From Hydrogenophaga sp. (GTDB taxonomy: Bacteria > Pseudomonadota > Gammaproteobacteria > Burkholderiales > Burkholderiaceae_C), in NCBI GenBank assembly GCA_016790705.1, contig JAEUOT010000011.1, positions 1-64,000 of the forward strand: DNA of 64,000 bases, in the 5' to 3' direction. The number at the start of each line of letters is the position of its first letter. Positions within the stretch are counted from its first letter, which is position 1. Made by a program: the position numbers and the translations under genes. This document shows positions 44,147 through 51,824 of this stretch, piece by piece. The notes under the pieces were generated by a model, which was given only the letters and a program-made list of their open reading frames with translations, ran no database searches and was not told the DNA's origin.

Positions 44147-44331
44147 CGACGGATGACCTGGGTTCGGTGATGCGGCAGCGGGGCAAGGTGGTCGCGCTGC
44201 TGGTGGTGTGCGGCACGGTGGTGGCACTGGTGCACAAGGAGTCGGCCGGCGCCGTGATGGGCGCGGTGTCGTTGGCGGTTGGCGCCCTGGCGGGCATGGA
44301 GGCTTGGGCCTCGAAAGGAGTTGGCAAATGA
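44143..44331 (+). CDS. Small two-helix membrane protein (holin candidate)
   Basis: 62 aa with two hydrophobic segments (residues 16-32 and 38-55) separated by a short turn. ATGA overlaps on both sides, immediately before the endolysin gene. Size and topology fit a class II holin. Confidence 0.55.
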   Translation: MTTDDLGSVMRQRGKVVALLVVCGTVVALVHKESAGAVMGAVSLAVGALAGMEAWASKGVGK

Positions 44332-45245
44332 GGTTTCGTTACGTGTACATGGTGGGCGGCTCTCTGGCGGTGCTGGCGGCGCTGTATTTCACAGACCCGG
44401 ACAAGGGGGTGATGACGGGGATGGCGGCGCTGGCGCTGGTGGCGAACGTGCTGGCCGTGGCTGCGGCGCACTTTTCCCGAAAGGGGATGTTCGACTACCT
44501 GGACCTGGAGGCGGTGATGCGCGAGGCGATGAAGTCGCCGTCCGGCGCTGGACGGGTCTTTCAGGGCGTGTGCCTGGTGATCGCGGCGCTCCTGCTGCTG
44601 TTTGGCATGTCGATGGCCAGGGCTGCTGTGCCAGCCCAGGCGGTGCCCTATCTGCCGGTGCTGTCGGCTGAGCTGGCCAAGACGTGGCCAGGTGCACCGG
44701 TACCGGGGGAGTACTTCGGCGCGCTGGTGCACCACGAGTCGGCGTGTGCGGTGTCGCCGCGCAAGTGCTGGAACCCTGCCGTGCGGCTGAAGACGCCACG
44801 GGAGGAGGGCGCCGGCCTTGGCCAGCTGACCCGCGCCTGGTCGAAGACCGGGGCACTGCGGTTCGACAAGCTGGCGGAGATGCGCCAGGCGCACCCGGCG
44901 CTGCGCGAGCTGCGGTGGGAGTCGGTCTATCAGCGGGCGGATCTGCAGCTGCGCACGATGGTGCTGATGGTGAAGGCGGACTACCCGCGATTCGCCGGCA
45001 CGGCGGAACCGCTGGCGTTCACTGACGCGGCTTACAACGGCGGCTGGGGTGGGGTGCAGAAGGAACGACGGGCGTGCGGCATGACGTCAGGGTGCAACCC
45101 TCAACGGTGGTTCGGGCACGTGGAGCGGGTCTGCCTGAAGTCGACGGCGGCGCTCTATGGCCAGCGGTCGGCGTGTGACATCAACCGGCACCACGTGCGG
45201 GACGTGTTGCTGGTGCAGATGCCTCGGTATCGGGGGTTCGTATGA
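44328..45245 (+). CDS. Membrane-anchored lytic transglycosylase-type endolysin
   Basis: 305 aa. Three hydrophobic segments at residues 8-21, 28-47 and 80-99 precede a lysozyme-like domain with catalytic glutamate E137 (HHESAC) and GAGLGQLTRAW, the SLT signature, then AYNGGWGGV. It would cut peptidoglycan glycan strands. Fusing three helices to an SLT domain is unusual: the last segment may work as a SAR or signal sequence. ATGA overlaps with both neighbours. Confidence 0.65.
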   Translation: MRFRYVYMVGGSLAVLAALYFTDPDKGVMTGMAALALVANVLAVAAAHFSRKGMFDYLDLEAVMREAMKSPSGAGRVFQGVCLVIAALLLLFGMSMARAAVPAQAVPYLPVLSAELAKTWPGAPVPGEYFGALVHHESACAVSPRKCWNPAVRLKTPREEGAGLGQLTRAWSKTGALRFDKLAEMRQAHPALRELRWESVYQRADLQLRTMVLMVKADYPRFAGTAEPLAFTDAAYNGGWGGVQKERRACGMTSGCNPQRWFGHVERVCLKSTAALYGQRSACDINRHHVRDVLLVQMPRYRGFV

Positions 45246-45784
45246 AGGCGCGCGAATGGCTTGGCCTGGTGGTCAAAGGCGCCGCGGGCTGGCAGACGTA
45301 TGCCTGGATCGCGGCGGGTGTGGTGGCGGTTGCTGGTGTGGCGGTCGCTGGTGTGCTGGTGTGGTTCAACGGCCGGATTGATGCCGCGCACGAGGCCGGC
45401 AAGACGGCGGAGAAGGTCGAGCAGATGGCCAGCGACTTGTCCGCTCTGAAGAACGTGGTGGACGCGGACAAGGAGAGCAACGATGCGATCGCAGAAAACG
45501 TGGCGAGGCTGGGCGGCATGGCTGCCCGTGTGGATGAGCTTGAGCGGGTGCGCCGCGCCGACGCCGCCCGCGTCGACGGGCTTGTCCGATCAGCTCCTGA
45601 GCCGGCCGTCCGTGCCCATGCCGCGCAGGCCGAACGAGATATTGCAGTCCTGGAAGGACAGCGTGACGGATTCGCAGAGGAGGCGGTGCAAGCGTCTACA
45701 GCTGCTTGGGGAATTGAAGACACCCTGCAGCGACGACGTGACGCCATCGCCGCCCAGCGCAAAGCCCTGAAACCCAAGGAGTGA
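45242..45784 (+). CDS. Rz-like inner-membrane spanin subunit
   Basis: 180 aa. One N-terminal membrane helix (residues 19-42, WIAAGVVAVAGVAVAGVLVWF) and a long periplasmic coiled coil (EKVEQMASDLSALKNVV and onward). This is the i-spanin pattern; it would disrupt the outer membrane after endolysin action. It follows the endolysin gene (ATGA). A small Rz1-type lipoprotein was not found inside it; the next gene encodes a larger lipoprotein. Confidence 0.6.
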   Translation: MKAREWLGLVVKGAAGWQTYAWIAAGVVAVAGVAVAGVLVWFNGRIDAAHEAGKTAEKVEQMASDLSALKNVVDADKESNDAIAENVARLGGMAARVDELERVRRADAARVDGLVRSAPEPAVRAHAAQAERDIAVLEGQRDGFAEEAVQASTAAWGIEDTLQRRRDAIAAQRKALKPKE

Positions 45785-46365
45785 TGACCATGATGAAGCG
45801 TTTGTTTGTGTGGGCCGCGCTGGCGGCTTCGGTGGCCCTGGCGGGCTGTTCAGCCCTGACCGATGGCAGCGGCTTCAAGGTGGCGACGGACGCCAACACG
45901 GCGCGCGGAGACACGTACCAGGAGAACATCCTGCTGCAGGCTGGCCACGATCTGGAGGCGGTCAACGCCTGTTACCTGCGGGCCTCTGGCTACGCTCGAG
46001 TGAGCGGGACGAAGAACGCGGTGTTCAAGATCGGCGAGCCGACCAGCGCCGAGGGGTGCACGGTGATGGCGACGGCGCTGCGCACGCAGAGCAACATGCT
46101 CACGGCGTTCGCGCCGTTCATCGCTCAGGCGCTGATGGGCCGGGTGCCGGCGGCACCGGAGGAAATCATCGAGTCGCTGCTGAAGGACGGGATGAAGTTT
46201 GCGCTGATGAAGTTCGGTGTGTCGGCCGTGACGAAGGTGGTGGAGTCCGGTCAGTTGGCACAGGCGCAGATCGCCCAGGCGGCGATCAACAAGCCTACGC
46301 AGGTGATCGAGCAGCCGGTTCTGGTGACGGTACCGGAGGGCGCGGCGGTGTTGCCGACGCAGTGA
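45784..46365 (+). CDS. Phage lipoprotein, possible outer-membrane partner of the spanin
   Basis: 193 aa. Signal peptide with lipobox ALAGC (Cys about 21 from the second ATG). The mature part is helical with two further cysteines. It follows the Rz-like gene with a TGATG overlap. Much longer than Rz1-type o-spanins, so the spanin role is uncertain. Last plus-strand gene of the lysis operon. Confidence 0.6.
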   Translation: MTMMKRLFVWAALAASVALAGCSALTDGSGFKVATDANTARGDTYQENILLQAGHDLEAVNACYLRASGYARVSGTKNAVFKIGEPTSAEGCTVMATALRTQSNMLTAFAPFIAQALMGRVPAAPEEIIESLLKDGMKFALMKFGVSAVTKVVESGQLAQAQIAQAAINKPTQVIEQPVLVTVPEGAAVLPTQ

Positions 46366-46368
46366 CGT

Positions 46369-46698
46369 CTACCTGAAGAGGGAGAGCAGCGCGAGCTGCT
46401 TTTCCACGGGCATCCGCCGGAAGACGGCAAGCATGGCCCGGTCGGTCTCTGTGAGGGGATCGGCCGGGCTTTTGTCTTCCTGGGTGGTGTTGCGGGTGGT
46501 GAGGTTGGGGGCGGTGTAGCTGGGGGGGAGCGACTGCGTGCCCTGCAAGCTCGAAAGGAGGCGGTGAAGGATTTCAGCGTGGAGGGTTCGGCCGTTGATG
46601 GCTGCCTCTCTCATGAGCTGTGCCTTGAGGTCAGGGGCAAGACGTATCCCTGTCGGCGGGACGTCTCGCATCTTGACTTTCTCTGTGGGTGAACTCAT
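46369..46698 (-). CDS. Arc-type ribbon-helix-helix repressor, divergent
   Basis: 109 aa. N-terminal ribbon-helix-helix (GIRLAPDLKAQLMREAAINGRTLHAEILHRLL, read as beta strand plus two helices), then a disordered linker and a C-terminal helix (MPVEKQLALLSLF). Divergent from the plus-strand RHH gene across an operator region. A lysogenic repressor or anti-immunity role is likely but not proven. Confidence 0.75.
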   Translation of the reverse strand: MSSPTEKVKMRDVPPTGIRLAPDLKAQLMREAAINGRTLHAEILHRLLSSLQGTQSLPPSYTAPNLTTRNTTQEDKSPADPLTETDRAMLAVFRRMPVEKQLALLSLFR

Positions 46699-46715
46699 CG
46701 GCCGATTTTATTTGA

Positions 46716-46778
46716 CCGTGTGTTGCACACGGTGTTGTTTTGGTGTATTGTGTAGCACATCGTGTATTACACAGGAGC
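46716..46778 (+). promoter_or_regulatory. Divergent control region with three palindromic operators and a promoter
   Basis: Promoter TTGCAC (46723-46728), 17 bp, TATTGT (46746-46751), then AGGAG (46773-46777). Palindromes: CCGTGTGTTGCACACGG (46716-46732) over the -35, TGTGTAGCACA (46749-46759) at the -10, and GTGTATTACAC (46762-46772) at the start site. All share a TGTG-N3-CACA-type core, as expected for RHH dimers. Confidence 0.75.
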
Positions 46779-46785
46779 CAAGCAA

Positions 46786-46959
46786 ATGAAGAAGGCAGAA
46801 GAGTGCTTGTTTTCCATCCGCATGCCGGGAGCACTGGTCAAGCGGTTGGACAAAGAGGCTGAGCGTGCGCAGCGCAGCCGTAGTGCAGAAATCCGGTTTC
46901 GTCTGGAGTCGTCTCTGAAGGTGACGAAGCCGCGCAAGGCCTCTGGCGGGGTGGCGTGA
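46786..46959 (+). CDS. Small Arc-type ribbon-helix-helix protein
   Basis: 57 aa, almost entirely one RHH domain (CLFSIRMPGALVKRLDKEAER, RSAEIRFRLESSL). AGGAG lies eight bases before the ATG. First gene after the palindromic operators, so autoregulation is likely. Confidence 0.75.
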   Translation: MKKAEECLFSIRMPGALVKRLDKEAERAQRSRSAEIRFRLESSLKVTKPRKASGGVA

Positions 46960-47213
46960 TGGAAGAGGAGGAATACACCCTGATCGATCGCGGCGGCAGG
47001 AAGTTCTTCCAAGTGTTGCTGCGCATGCCGGTCGAAATGGTTGAGCACATGGACAAGGCGTCCAAGGCCAGCTATCGCAGCCGCACCGGCGAAATCCTGA
47101 TGCGGCTCGAAGAGTCGATGAGGGGCGAGAGCTTTGATGCGCATGGCTGCATCGTGAAGAGCATTCCGTCGGGTGTCCATGCACCAACTGACAACCGGTC
47201 CGGGGGTCAGTGA
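46959..47213 (+). CDS. Second plus-strand ribbon-helix-helix protein
   Basis: 84 aa, TGATG overlap with the previous RHH gene. RHH core at residues 15-55 (FQVLLRMPVEMVEHMDKASK, RTGEILMRLEESM). Two RHH genes in a row suggest heterodimers or a Mnt/Arc-like pair. Confidence 0.7.
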   Translation: MEEEEYTLIDRGGRKFFQVLLRMPVEMVEHMDKASKASYRSRTGEILMRLEESMRGESFDAHGCIVKSIPSGVHAPTDNRSGGQ

Positions 47214-47680
47214 TGCCCGGCAAACACGAAATTGATCACGCCAACCCGTTCGAGGCGTTCCGTCGCCTGGTGTACCGGCATGACGTGAAGAAGCTGGCCC
47301 CTCGCATGGGGATGAAGGCCGGGACTCTCTACAACAAGGCCGACGCCGACACGGACAGCCACAACCAACCGACGCTGCGGGATGTGGTGTCGCTGACTGA
47401 GCTGACCGGGGATTACTCGGTGCTCGATGCGCTGAACGAAATGTTCGGCCGGGCGGCGTTCGACGTGGCGCCGCATGCCCAGGTGAGCGATGCCGCGCTG
47501 TTGGAGCTGCTGACCCAGCTGGGCATTGAAAAGGGGGACTTCCACCGGGCGCTGCACGAGGCGCTGGAGGACGGGAAGTTTTCCACCAAGGAGCTGCAGC
47601 AGATCCGCGCGACGGCGTTTGACCTGGTGTCGGCGCTGATGACGTTGGTGGCCCGTGTGGAAGGGCTGCGCAGTGAGTAA
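47213..47680 (+). CDS. CII-like phage regulatory protein
   Basis: 155 aa, TGATG overlap. Resembles the phage CII regulatory family: N-terminal helix-turn-helix (KLAPRMGMKAGTLYNKADAD), then LRDVVSLTELTGDYSVLDAL, a C-terminal helical oligomerisation segment. Likely activates or times early/late or lysogeny transcription. The position after RHH genes makes this the immunity/control region. Confidence 0.7.
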   Translation: MPGKHEIDHANPFEAFRRLVYRHDVKKLAPRMGMKAGTLYNKADADTDSHNQPTLRDVVSLTELTGDYSVLDALNEMFGRAAFDVAPHAQVSDAALLELLTQLGIEKGDFHRALHEALEDGKFSTKELQQIRATAFDLVSALMTLVARVEGLRSE

Positions 47681-48044
47681 GTCCGATCAATCCCCGATGG
47701 CTGAGCGCTTCGGGCCGGTGGTGTACCGGCTCGGGGATGTGACTCGGCCGAAGTTTGTTTCCGGTGTGTTGGTGTCCCTGTTTGGCCGCGAGTTCGAGGC
47801 GGCTGTGCAAAGGAGGCTGTGCGATGGGAACTCAAGCGACGGTCCAGCAGATGGAGCTGCTGGCGGACACGGTGGCGCCTTTGCCGCTGGACGTGATGAA
47901 GGAAATGCGCCGGGTGTGGGACCGGCGGTGGAGGCACTGGCACTGGTGCCTGCGGTTCGAGGACGCCTGCGCCGATCCGGTGACGTTTCGGCTGTTGCGC
48001 TTGTCGACCAAGGGGGGCCGCGCGCTGCGGCCGACGCCCGATGA
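47673..48044 (+). CDS. Uncertain small gene overlapping the CII-like stop
   Basis: GTG start overlaps the CII-like stop. The first 55 residues (MAERFGPVVYRLGDVTRPKF, VSGVLVSLFGREFEAAVQRR) look protein-like; beyond 47824 the frame turns Gly/Ala-rich and overlaps a better-supported gene for more than 200 bases. The true protein may be shorter or the frame may be decayed. Confidence 0.35.
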   Translation: MSKSDQSPMAERFGPVVYRLGDVTRPKFVSGVLVSLFGREFEAAVQRRLCDGNSSDGPADGAAGGHGGAFAAGRDEGNAPGVGPAVEALALVPAVRGRLRRSGDVSAVALVDQGGPRAAADAR

Positions 48045-48048
48045 ATGA
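47824..48048 (+). CDS. Small phage protein of unknown function
   Basis: 74 aa, with AAAGGAGG before the ATG. Aromatic- and Arg-rich centre (MRRVWDRRWRHWHWCLRFED). Unknown function; possibly nucleic-acid-binding. Confidence 0.6.
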   Translation: MGTQATVQQMELLADTVAPLPLDVMKEMRRVWDRRWRHWHWCLRFEDACADPVTFRLLRLSTKGGRALRPTPDE

Positions 48049-48406
48049 CCTGGATTTGAAGGATGTGCCGGCATGGAGCCTTTCGGGGCTGCTGTGGGCG
48101 CTGGGGCTGGCTTGCCTGGTGTGCGCGGGCTCGGCTCTTGATGTGCAGGGGTACACCGTTCGAGGAGAGAGACATGGCGATGAAGCGGTATTTGCCGGAG
48201 GCGGAGCAGGCCCGGCTGTTGAAGGCTGCGAAGGGGTCGAGCGACCCGCTGGCGCAGCGGGACTACCACTGGCTGAGCACGCTGGTGCTGACGGGGATGC
48301 GGATCGGGGAGTTTTCCCGGCTGACGGTGCCCCAGGTGCAGCAGGCGCTGCGTGTGGGCTGGCTGGTGAGTCGGCCGGAGAACTGCAAGGGCGGCCGGGG
48401 GAATGA
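48041..48406 (+). CDS. Uncertain small membrane-type gene
   Basis: The first 45 residues contain one hydrophobic helix (LSGLLWALGLACLVCAGSA). From 48174 on, the frame overlaps the tyrosine recombinase gene and turns Gly/Ala/Glu-rich like a shadow. If real, translation probably ends with the membrane peptide only through readthrough of this frame; support is weak. Confidence 0.25.
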   Translation: MNDLDLKDVPAWSLSGLLWALGLACLVCAGSALDVQGYTVRGERHGDEAVFAGGGAGPAVEGCEGVERPAGAAGLPLAEHAGADGDADRGVFPADGAPGAAGAACGLAGESAGELQGRPGE

Positions 48407-48851
48407 GTACCTGGTGACCGAGCAGCTGCGGCTGCACCTGCAGGCGCTGGTGCGATATGCGGCGTTGCTGGGGTCGGGCGAGGTGTCGGCAGCCGGTTCG
48501 GCCGGTGAGCTGCCCCTGGTGCCTGGCCGAGGCGGTGAGCCGCTGTCGGTGCGGTCGTATCAGCAGCGGGTGAAGTTGTGGGCCCACGAGGCGGGGCTGG
48601 ACCCTCGCATGAGCCCGCACTGGATGCGGCACACCCGGGGGATGAACATCATTCGCCGGACCCGGGCGACGGACCCGGGGCGCGCGCTGCTGGTGGCCAA
48701 GGAGGCGCTGGGGCATGCCTCGCTGAAGAGCACCGGGGTCTACCTGGAGCTGAGCCGAGAAGAGCTGACCGCCCAGCTGCAGGCGGTGGACGCCGCCGGC
48801 GGGCGGGTGACGCGCCAGCAGGCGCGGGCGCTGGCGTTGGGGGGGGTGTGA
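48174..48851 (+). CDS. Small tyrosine recombinase, catalytic domain only
   Basis: 225 aa. Catalytic residues visible: Arg in LTGMRIGEFSRL, HWMRHT (HxxR), LGHASLKSTGVYLELS (His and Tyr). The usual N-terminal core-binding domain is missing. GGAG precedes the ATG. It sits in the early region far from the att sites, so genome multimer resolution or inversion is more likely than integration. Confidence 0.75.
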   Translation: MAMKRYLPEAEQARLLKAAKGSSDPLAQRDYHWLSTLVLTGMRIGEFSRLTVPQVQQALRVGWLVSRPENCKGGRGNEYLVTEQLRLHLQALVRYAALLGSGEVSAAGSAGELPLVPGRGGEPLSVRSYQQRVKLWAHEAGLDPRMSPHWMRHTRGMNIIRRTRATDPGRALLVAKEALGHASLKSTGVYLELSREELTAQLQAVDAAGGRVTRQQARALALGGV

Positions 48852-49252
48852 TGGCCAAGCCGACACGGGACCAACTGGCGGCGCTGATCGCGCTGTGGGA
48901 AATGGCGCAGGCCGATCACGGCGGCGCCAAGGTGGCCGGCAAGTTCTTGCTGGGCCTCTACAACGGGCATCGCTTCCCCTTCGATCTGACGGACCTGCGG
49001 GTGCTCGATGCCGCCCGCTTCCATCAGTGCCTGGAGGTGCTGCGGATGGACTACTGCCCCTACGAGGAGGTGCACGTGACGCTGGGTCGTTACTGCGCCC
49101 CGGATGGAAAGCCGTTGGGCTTTGAGTTCGAGCACCTGGCCTATCGGCTGCGCATGAAGAAAGCAATGTCGGCGGGCGCGATGAAGCTGGCGCTGCGCGA
49201 TCGCGCTGCACGCCAAAACCGAGAGGAGGCCAGTCATGCGGTTCGGGCCTGA
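48851..49252 (+). CDS. DUF7673-like phage protein
   Basis: 133 aa, TGATG overlap with the recombinase. Has a conserved FLLGLYNGHRFPFDLTDLRVLD segment seen in phage and ICE proteins of unknown function. Overlaps the next gene by 17 bases. Confidence 0.6.
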   Translation: MAKPTRDQLAALIALWEMAQADHGGAKVAGKFLLGLYNGHRFPFDLTDLRVLDAARFHQCLEVLRMDYCPYEEVHVTLGRYCAPDGKPLGFEFEHLAYRLRMKKAMSAGAMKLALRDRAARQNREEASHAVRA

Positions 49253-49559
49253 AGACATGATGCCACCGGCTGGCCAGGAACTGGCGGAGCGCGTGAAGGT
49301 GCGCATCGTGGTGCGCGAGGTGGAGCGCTACGAGCGTGTGGTGGAGATGCCCCGGTCGCTGTTCGAGCTGAGCCGGGAGCGGTTGGCCAAGGCGTCGGCC
49401 GAGGCGGCGCCGGGGATTGCCTGCCTGATGTTCGATGCGTTTGTGTCGGATGCCGGCGACGACTTCACGGAGCTGACCGAGGTGGAGGCTTTCGAGCTGA
49501 CGGACCCGGACGCGGCGGAGAGCCTGGTGGTGGACCCGGGCGCAACGGTGGAGGGCTGA
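49236..49559 (+). CDS. Phage early protein of unknown function
   Basis: 107 aa, acidic. RIVVREVERYERVVEMPRSL then an acidic C-terminus. GAGGAG precedes the ATG. No recognised family. Confidence 0.55.
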   Translation: MRFGPEDMMPPAGQELAERVKVRIVVREVERYERVVEMPRSLFELSRERLAKASAEAAPGIACLMFDAFVSDAGDDFTELTEVEAFELTDPDAAESLVVDPGATVEG

Positions 49560-49562
49560 GCG

Positions 49563-49766
49563 ATGGCACAAGGGCTTGACTTCAAGGTGACGGTGATCGG
49601 CGCGGATGGGTCCAAGGTGGTGCGCGAGGTGCGCGGCACGGCGGGCTCGGACGCGGCGATAGCGTGGGTGGAGCAGCTGGTGGAAGCGCGGATCGGTGAG
49701 GCGCGGTGGGCGTCGGCGATCCGCCTGTCTCCGCCCGTTCGGGAGGTGCCGCCATGTGGACTGTGA
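49563..49766 (+). CDS. Small phage early protein
   Basis: 67 aa. Beta-type N-terminus (LDFKVTVIGADGSKVVREVRG) and one helix. Overlaps the next gene by 13 bases. Unknown. Confidence 0.5.
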   Translation: MAQGLDFKVTVIGADGSKVVREVRGTAGSDAAIAWVEQLVEARIGEARWASAIRLSPPVREVPPCGL

Positions 49767-50002
49767 AGGTGGTTCTGTGGTGGCTGCTGGTGTTGGCCTT
49801 GGCCGGTCTGCAGCGGGTGCTGGTGTGGCTGCTGTACCTACCGATGACGGCGCTGGATGCGTGCTGCGACGGCCGCGACGCGGCGGAAATCGAGTGGCTG
49901 CTGGCCTGCACTCAGATGCGCCTGGCGCGGCGGCGCCGGGTGAACCTCTCGGAGGTTTCCCGGGTGAATCTGCAGGAGGTGGCCGATGGGCAGCGCAGCT
50001 GA
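49754..50002 (+). CDS. Small membrane protein
   Basis: 82 aa. A hydrophobic N-terminal helix (VVLWWLLVLALAGLQRVLVWLL) and a basic tail (MRLARRRRVNLSEV). Possibly a membrane-tethered early protein such as a superinfection or host-takeover factor; inference only. Confidence 0.5.
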   Translation: MWTVKVVLWWLLVLALAGLQRVLVWLLYLPMTALDACCDGRDAAEIEWLLACTQMRLARRRRVNLSEVSRVNLQEVADGQRS

Positions 50003-50441
50003 GTTCCTGGACGAGGTGATCAAGACGCCGGCTTTCAAGGACGCGATGCGCGCACTGTTGAAGGCGGGAACCTGGGTGGGTCGGGAGGTGTTCGATGCGA
50101 TGGAGCACCTGCCGATGGCGATGGACAACGCGCTGTCTGACCTGGTGATGCTGGGCCTGGCCACGCACCAGCCGGCGGCGGGGTACCGGTTGGCGCAGCC
50201 ACCGCTGCTGCGTGAGGTTGGGCGGCGTTTGGCGCTGTCTGGCAGCGACAAGGAGGTGTTGGCCAAGCTGGTCGGGGATGAGGTGCAGATCGGCATTGCG
50301 ATGCGGGATGCGGCCGGCGAGGTGGTGATGGCAGGGGTGCATGTGCCGGTGCCCGATGGCATGGCGCCGGACCAGGTGGTGCAGTGGGCCGCGGACTCGA
50401 TCTGCGGCACGTTCGTTGCGCAGGGGGTGGCCCATGTCTGA
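49986..50441 (+). CDS. Phage early protein of unknown function
   Basis: 151 aa, overlapping both neighbours. Helical N-terminus (AEFLDEVIKTPAFKDAMRAL) and a LATHQPAAGYRLAQPPLLREV segment. No motif. Confidence 0.55.
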   Translation: MGSAAEFLDEVIKTPAFKDAMRALLKAGTWVGREVFDAMEHLPMAMDNALSDLVMLGLATHQPAAGYRLAQPPLLREVGRRLALSGSDKEVLAKLVGDEVQIGIAMRDAAGEVVMAGVHVPVPDGMAPDQVVQWAADSICGTFVAQGVAHV

Positions 50442-51054
50442 CCAGGCGGTGGGGAACCCGTTCGCGGCGCTGGTGGTGTCGCCGCCGGCCAGGCTGCCTC
50501 TGTCGGGGAGCGTGACGGTGGTGGTGCAGGGGAAGGTGTTGCCGAAGGCTCGCAAGCTGCGCAACGAAGAGTTGGACCGGTTTGCAGACCCCGATGAAGG
50601 GGAAGACCGGGAGAGGGTAGAGGCGCAGTTGCGCGAACTCCGCCGGGCACACCAGCGTGCGAAATATCAGCGCGAGCGGCAGAACCCCGAGGCGATGGCC
50701 AGGCGCAAGGCCTACGACCAGAAGAACCGGGCAAAGAAGGCTGCGGCTCAGGCCCGGTGGGAAGAGAAGAACCGAGAGCACCGCAGGAAGTACCGGACGG
50801 AGTGGGAGGCTCGGAAGCGGCTGATGAACCCTGAGCACGTCGCCAAAGATGCGGCTCGGGCTCGGGAGTGGGCCCGAAAGAACGCTGAGCAGCGCCGTGC
50901 GAAGCGCCAGGCGATGACGCCGGAGCAGCGGGCGGCTGAGCAGGAGCGGCGGCGGCGGTACCGGGAAGAGAACCGGGAGCGGATCGCGGAAGTTCGGAGG
51001 GCTTGGCGCGCGAAGAAGAAGGCCGAGGCGTCGGCGAAGAAGGGAAGCCAATGA
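50434..51054 (+). CDS. Highly charged, basic helical phage protein
   Basis: 206 aa. From residue ~55 it is one continuous Arg/Lys/Glu-rich helix (RRAHQRAKYQRERQNPEAMA, repeated R.W..KN.E.RR patterns roughly every 28 residues). This is like single-helix charge-rich proteins or HNH-associated repeats (W.KKN.E.RR). It may bind nucleic acid. Unknown function. Confidence 0.55.
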   Translation: MSDQAVGNPFAALVVSPPARLPLSGSVTVVVQGKVLPKARKLRNEELDRFADPDEGEDRERVEAQLRELRRAHQRAKYQRERQNPEAMARRKAYDQKNRAKKAAAQARWEEKNREHRRKYRTEWEARKRLMNPEHVAKDAARAREWARKNAEQRRAKRQAMTPEQRAAEQERRRRYREENRERIAEVRRAWRAKKKAEASAKKGSQ

Positions 51055-51824
51055 TGCAAGTGGAACGCGTTGAATCGGGGTCACTGCGTGGCCTGAAGTC
51101 GGCCGCTGAGCTGTCTAAAGACCGGCCGCACGGCGACCGTCTGCGGTACATGGCGGGCTGTCGGTGCGATGCCTGCCGGCGTGCCAATTCCGCCTATGAA
51201 AACGCCAGGCAGCAGGCCCGCAAACGGGGTGAGTGGAATGGCCTTGTGCCGGCAGAGAAGGCCAGGGCTCACGTTCTTGCCCTGCGGGAAAAGGGGATCG
51301 GACGCCGGCAGGTGGCAGACGCTGCAGGTGTGTCTGAGACGTCGCTTTCTCTGATGCTCAGTGGCCGTCGCACCAAGATTCGGGCGATGGCTGAGCGGGC
51401 ACTGCTGGCCGTGACTGAGGCAGCGGTGGCCGATGGTGCATACATCGACGCCGGGCCGACTTGGAAGCTGCTGGACGAGCTGGTGGCCACCGGGTACACG
51501 AAGGCCGAAATTGCCATTGCCCTGGGCTATTCCCGGGGTGCTCTGCAGTTTTCTCGGGAGCAGTGCACGGCAGCGAACGCCTACCAGGTCGAGCGGTTGT
51601 ATGCCCGTTGGAGAAGGGTGCCGGCCGGGCCGTCATTGGCGTTGATCGCTGAACTGCGGGAGGAGGGGTATCGACCTGACCGCATCGAGCGAATGCTGCG
51701 GGAACTCGCTGATCGGTTGCACCAGGACACACCGAACCTCGATACCCGGAGCGGCTTTATCCACGCCGGCACCGCTGAGCTGTTGGAGCGGTTGCACCTC
51801 TCAGTGACGGGGGAGCCGACATGA
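51051..51824 (+). CDS. Putative regulator with a Cys-rich N-terminus and two helix-turn-helix regions
   Basis: 257 aa. N-terminal HGDRLRYMAGCRCDACRRAN (metal-binding-like), then HTH 1 (GIGRRQVADAAGVSETSLSL) and HTH 2 (GYTKAEIAIALGYSRGALQ), and a third repeat-like EEGYRPDRIERMLREL. ATGATG start overlaps the preceding stop. Likely DNA-binding early regulator. Confidence 0.6.
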   Translation: MMQVERVESGSLRGLKSAAELSKDRPHGDRLRYMAGCRCDACRRANSAYENARQQARKRGEWNGLVPAEKARAHVLALREKGIGRRQVADAAGVSETSLSLMLSGRRTKIRAMAERALLAVTEAAVADGAYIDAGPTWKLLDELVATGYTKAEIAIALGYSRGALQFSREQCTAANAYQVERLYARWRRVPAGPSLALIAELREEGYRPDRIERMLRELADRLHQDTPNLDTRSGFIHAGTAELLERLHLSVTGEPT

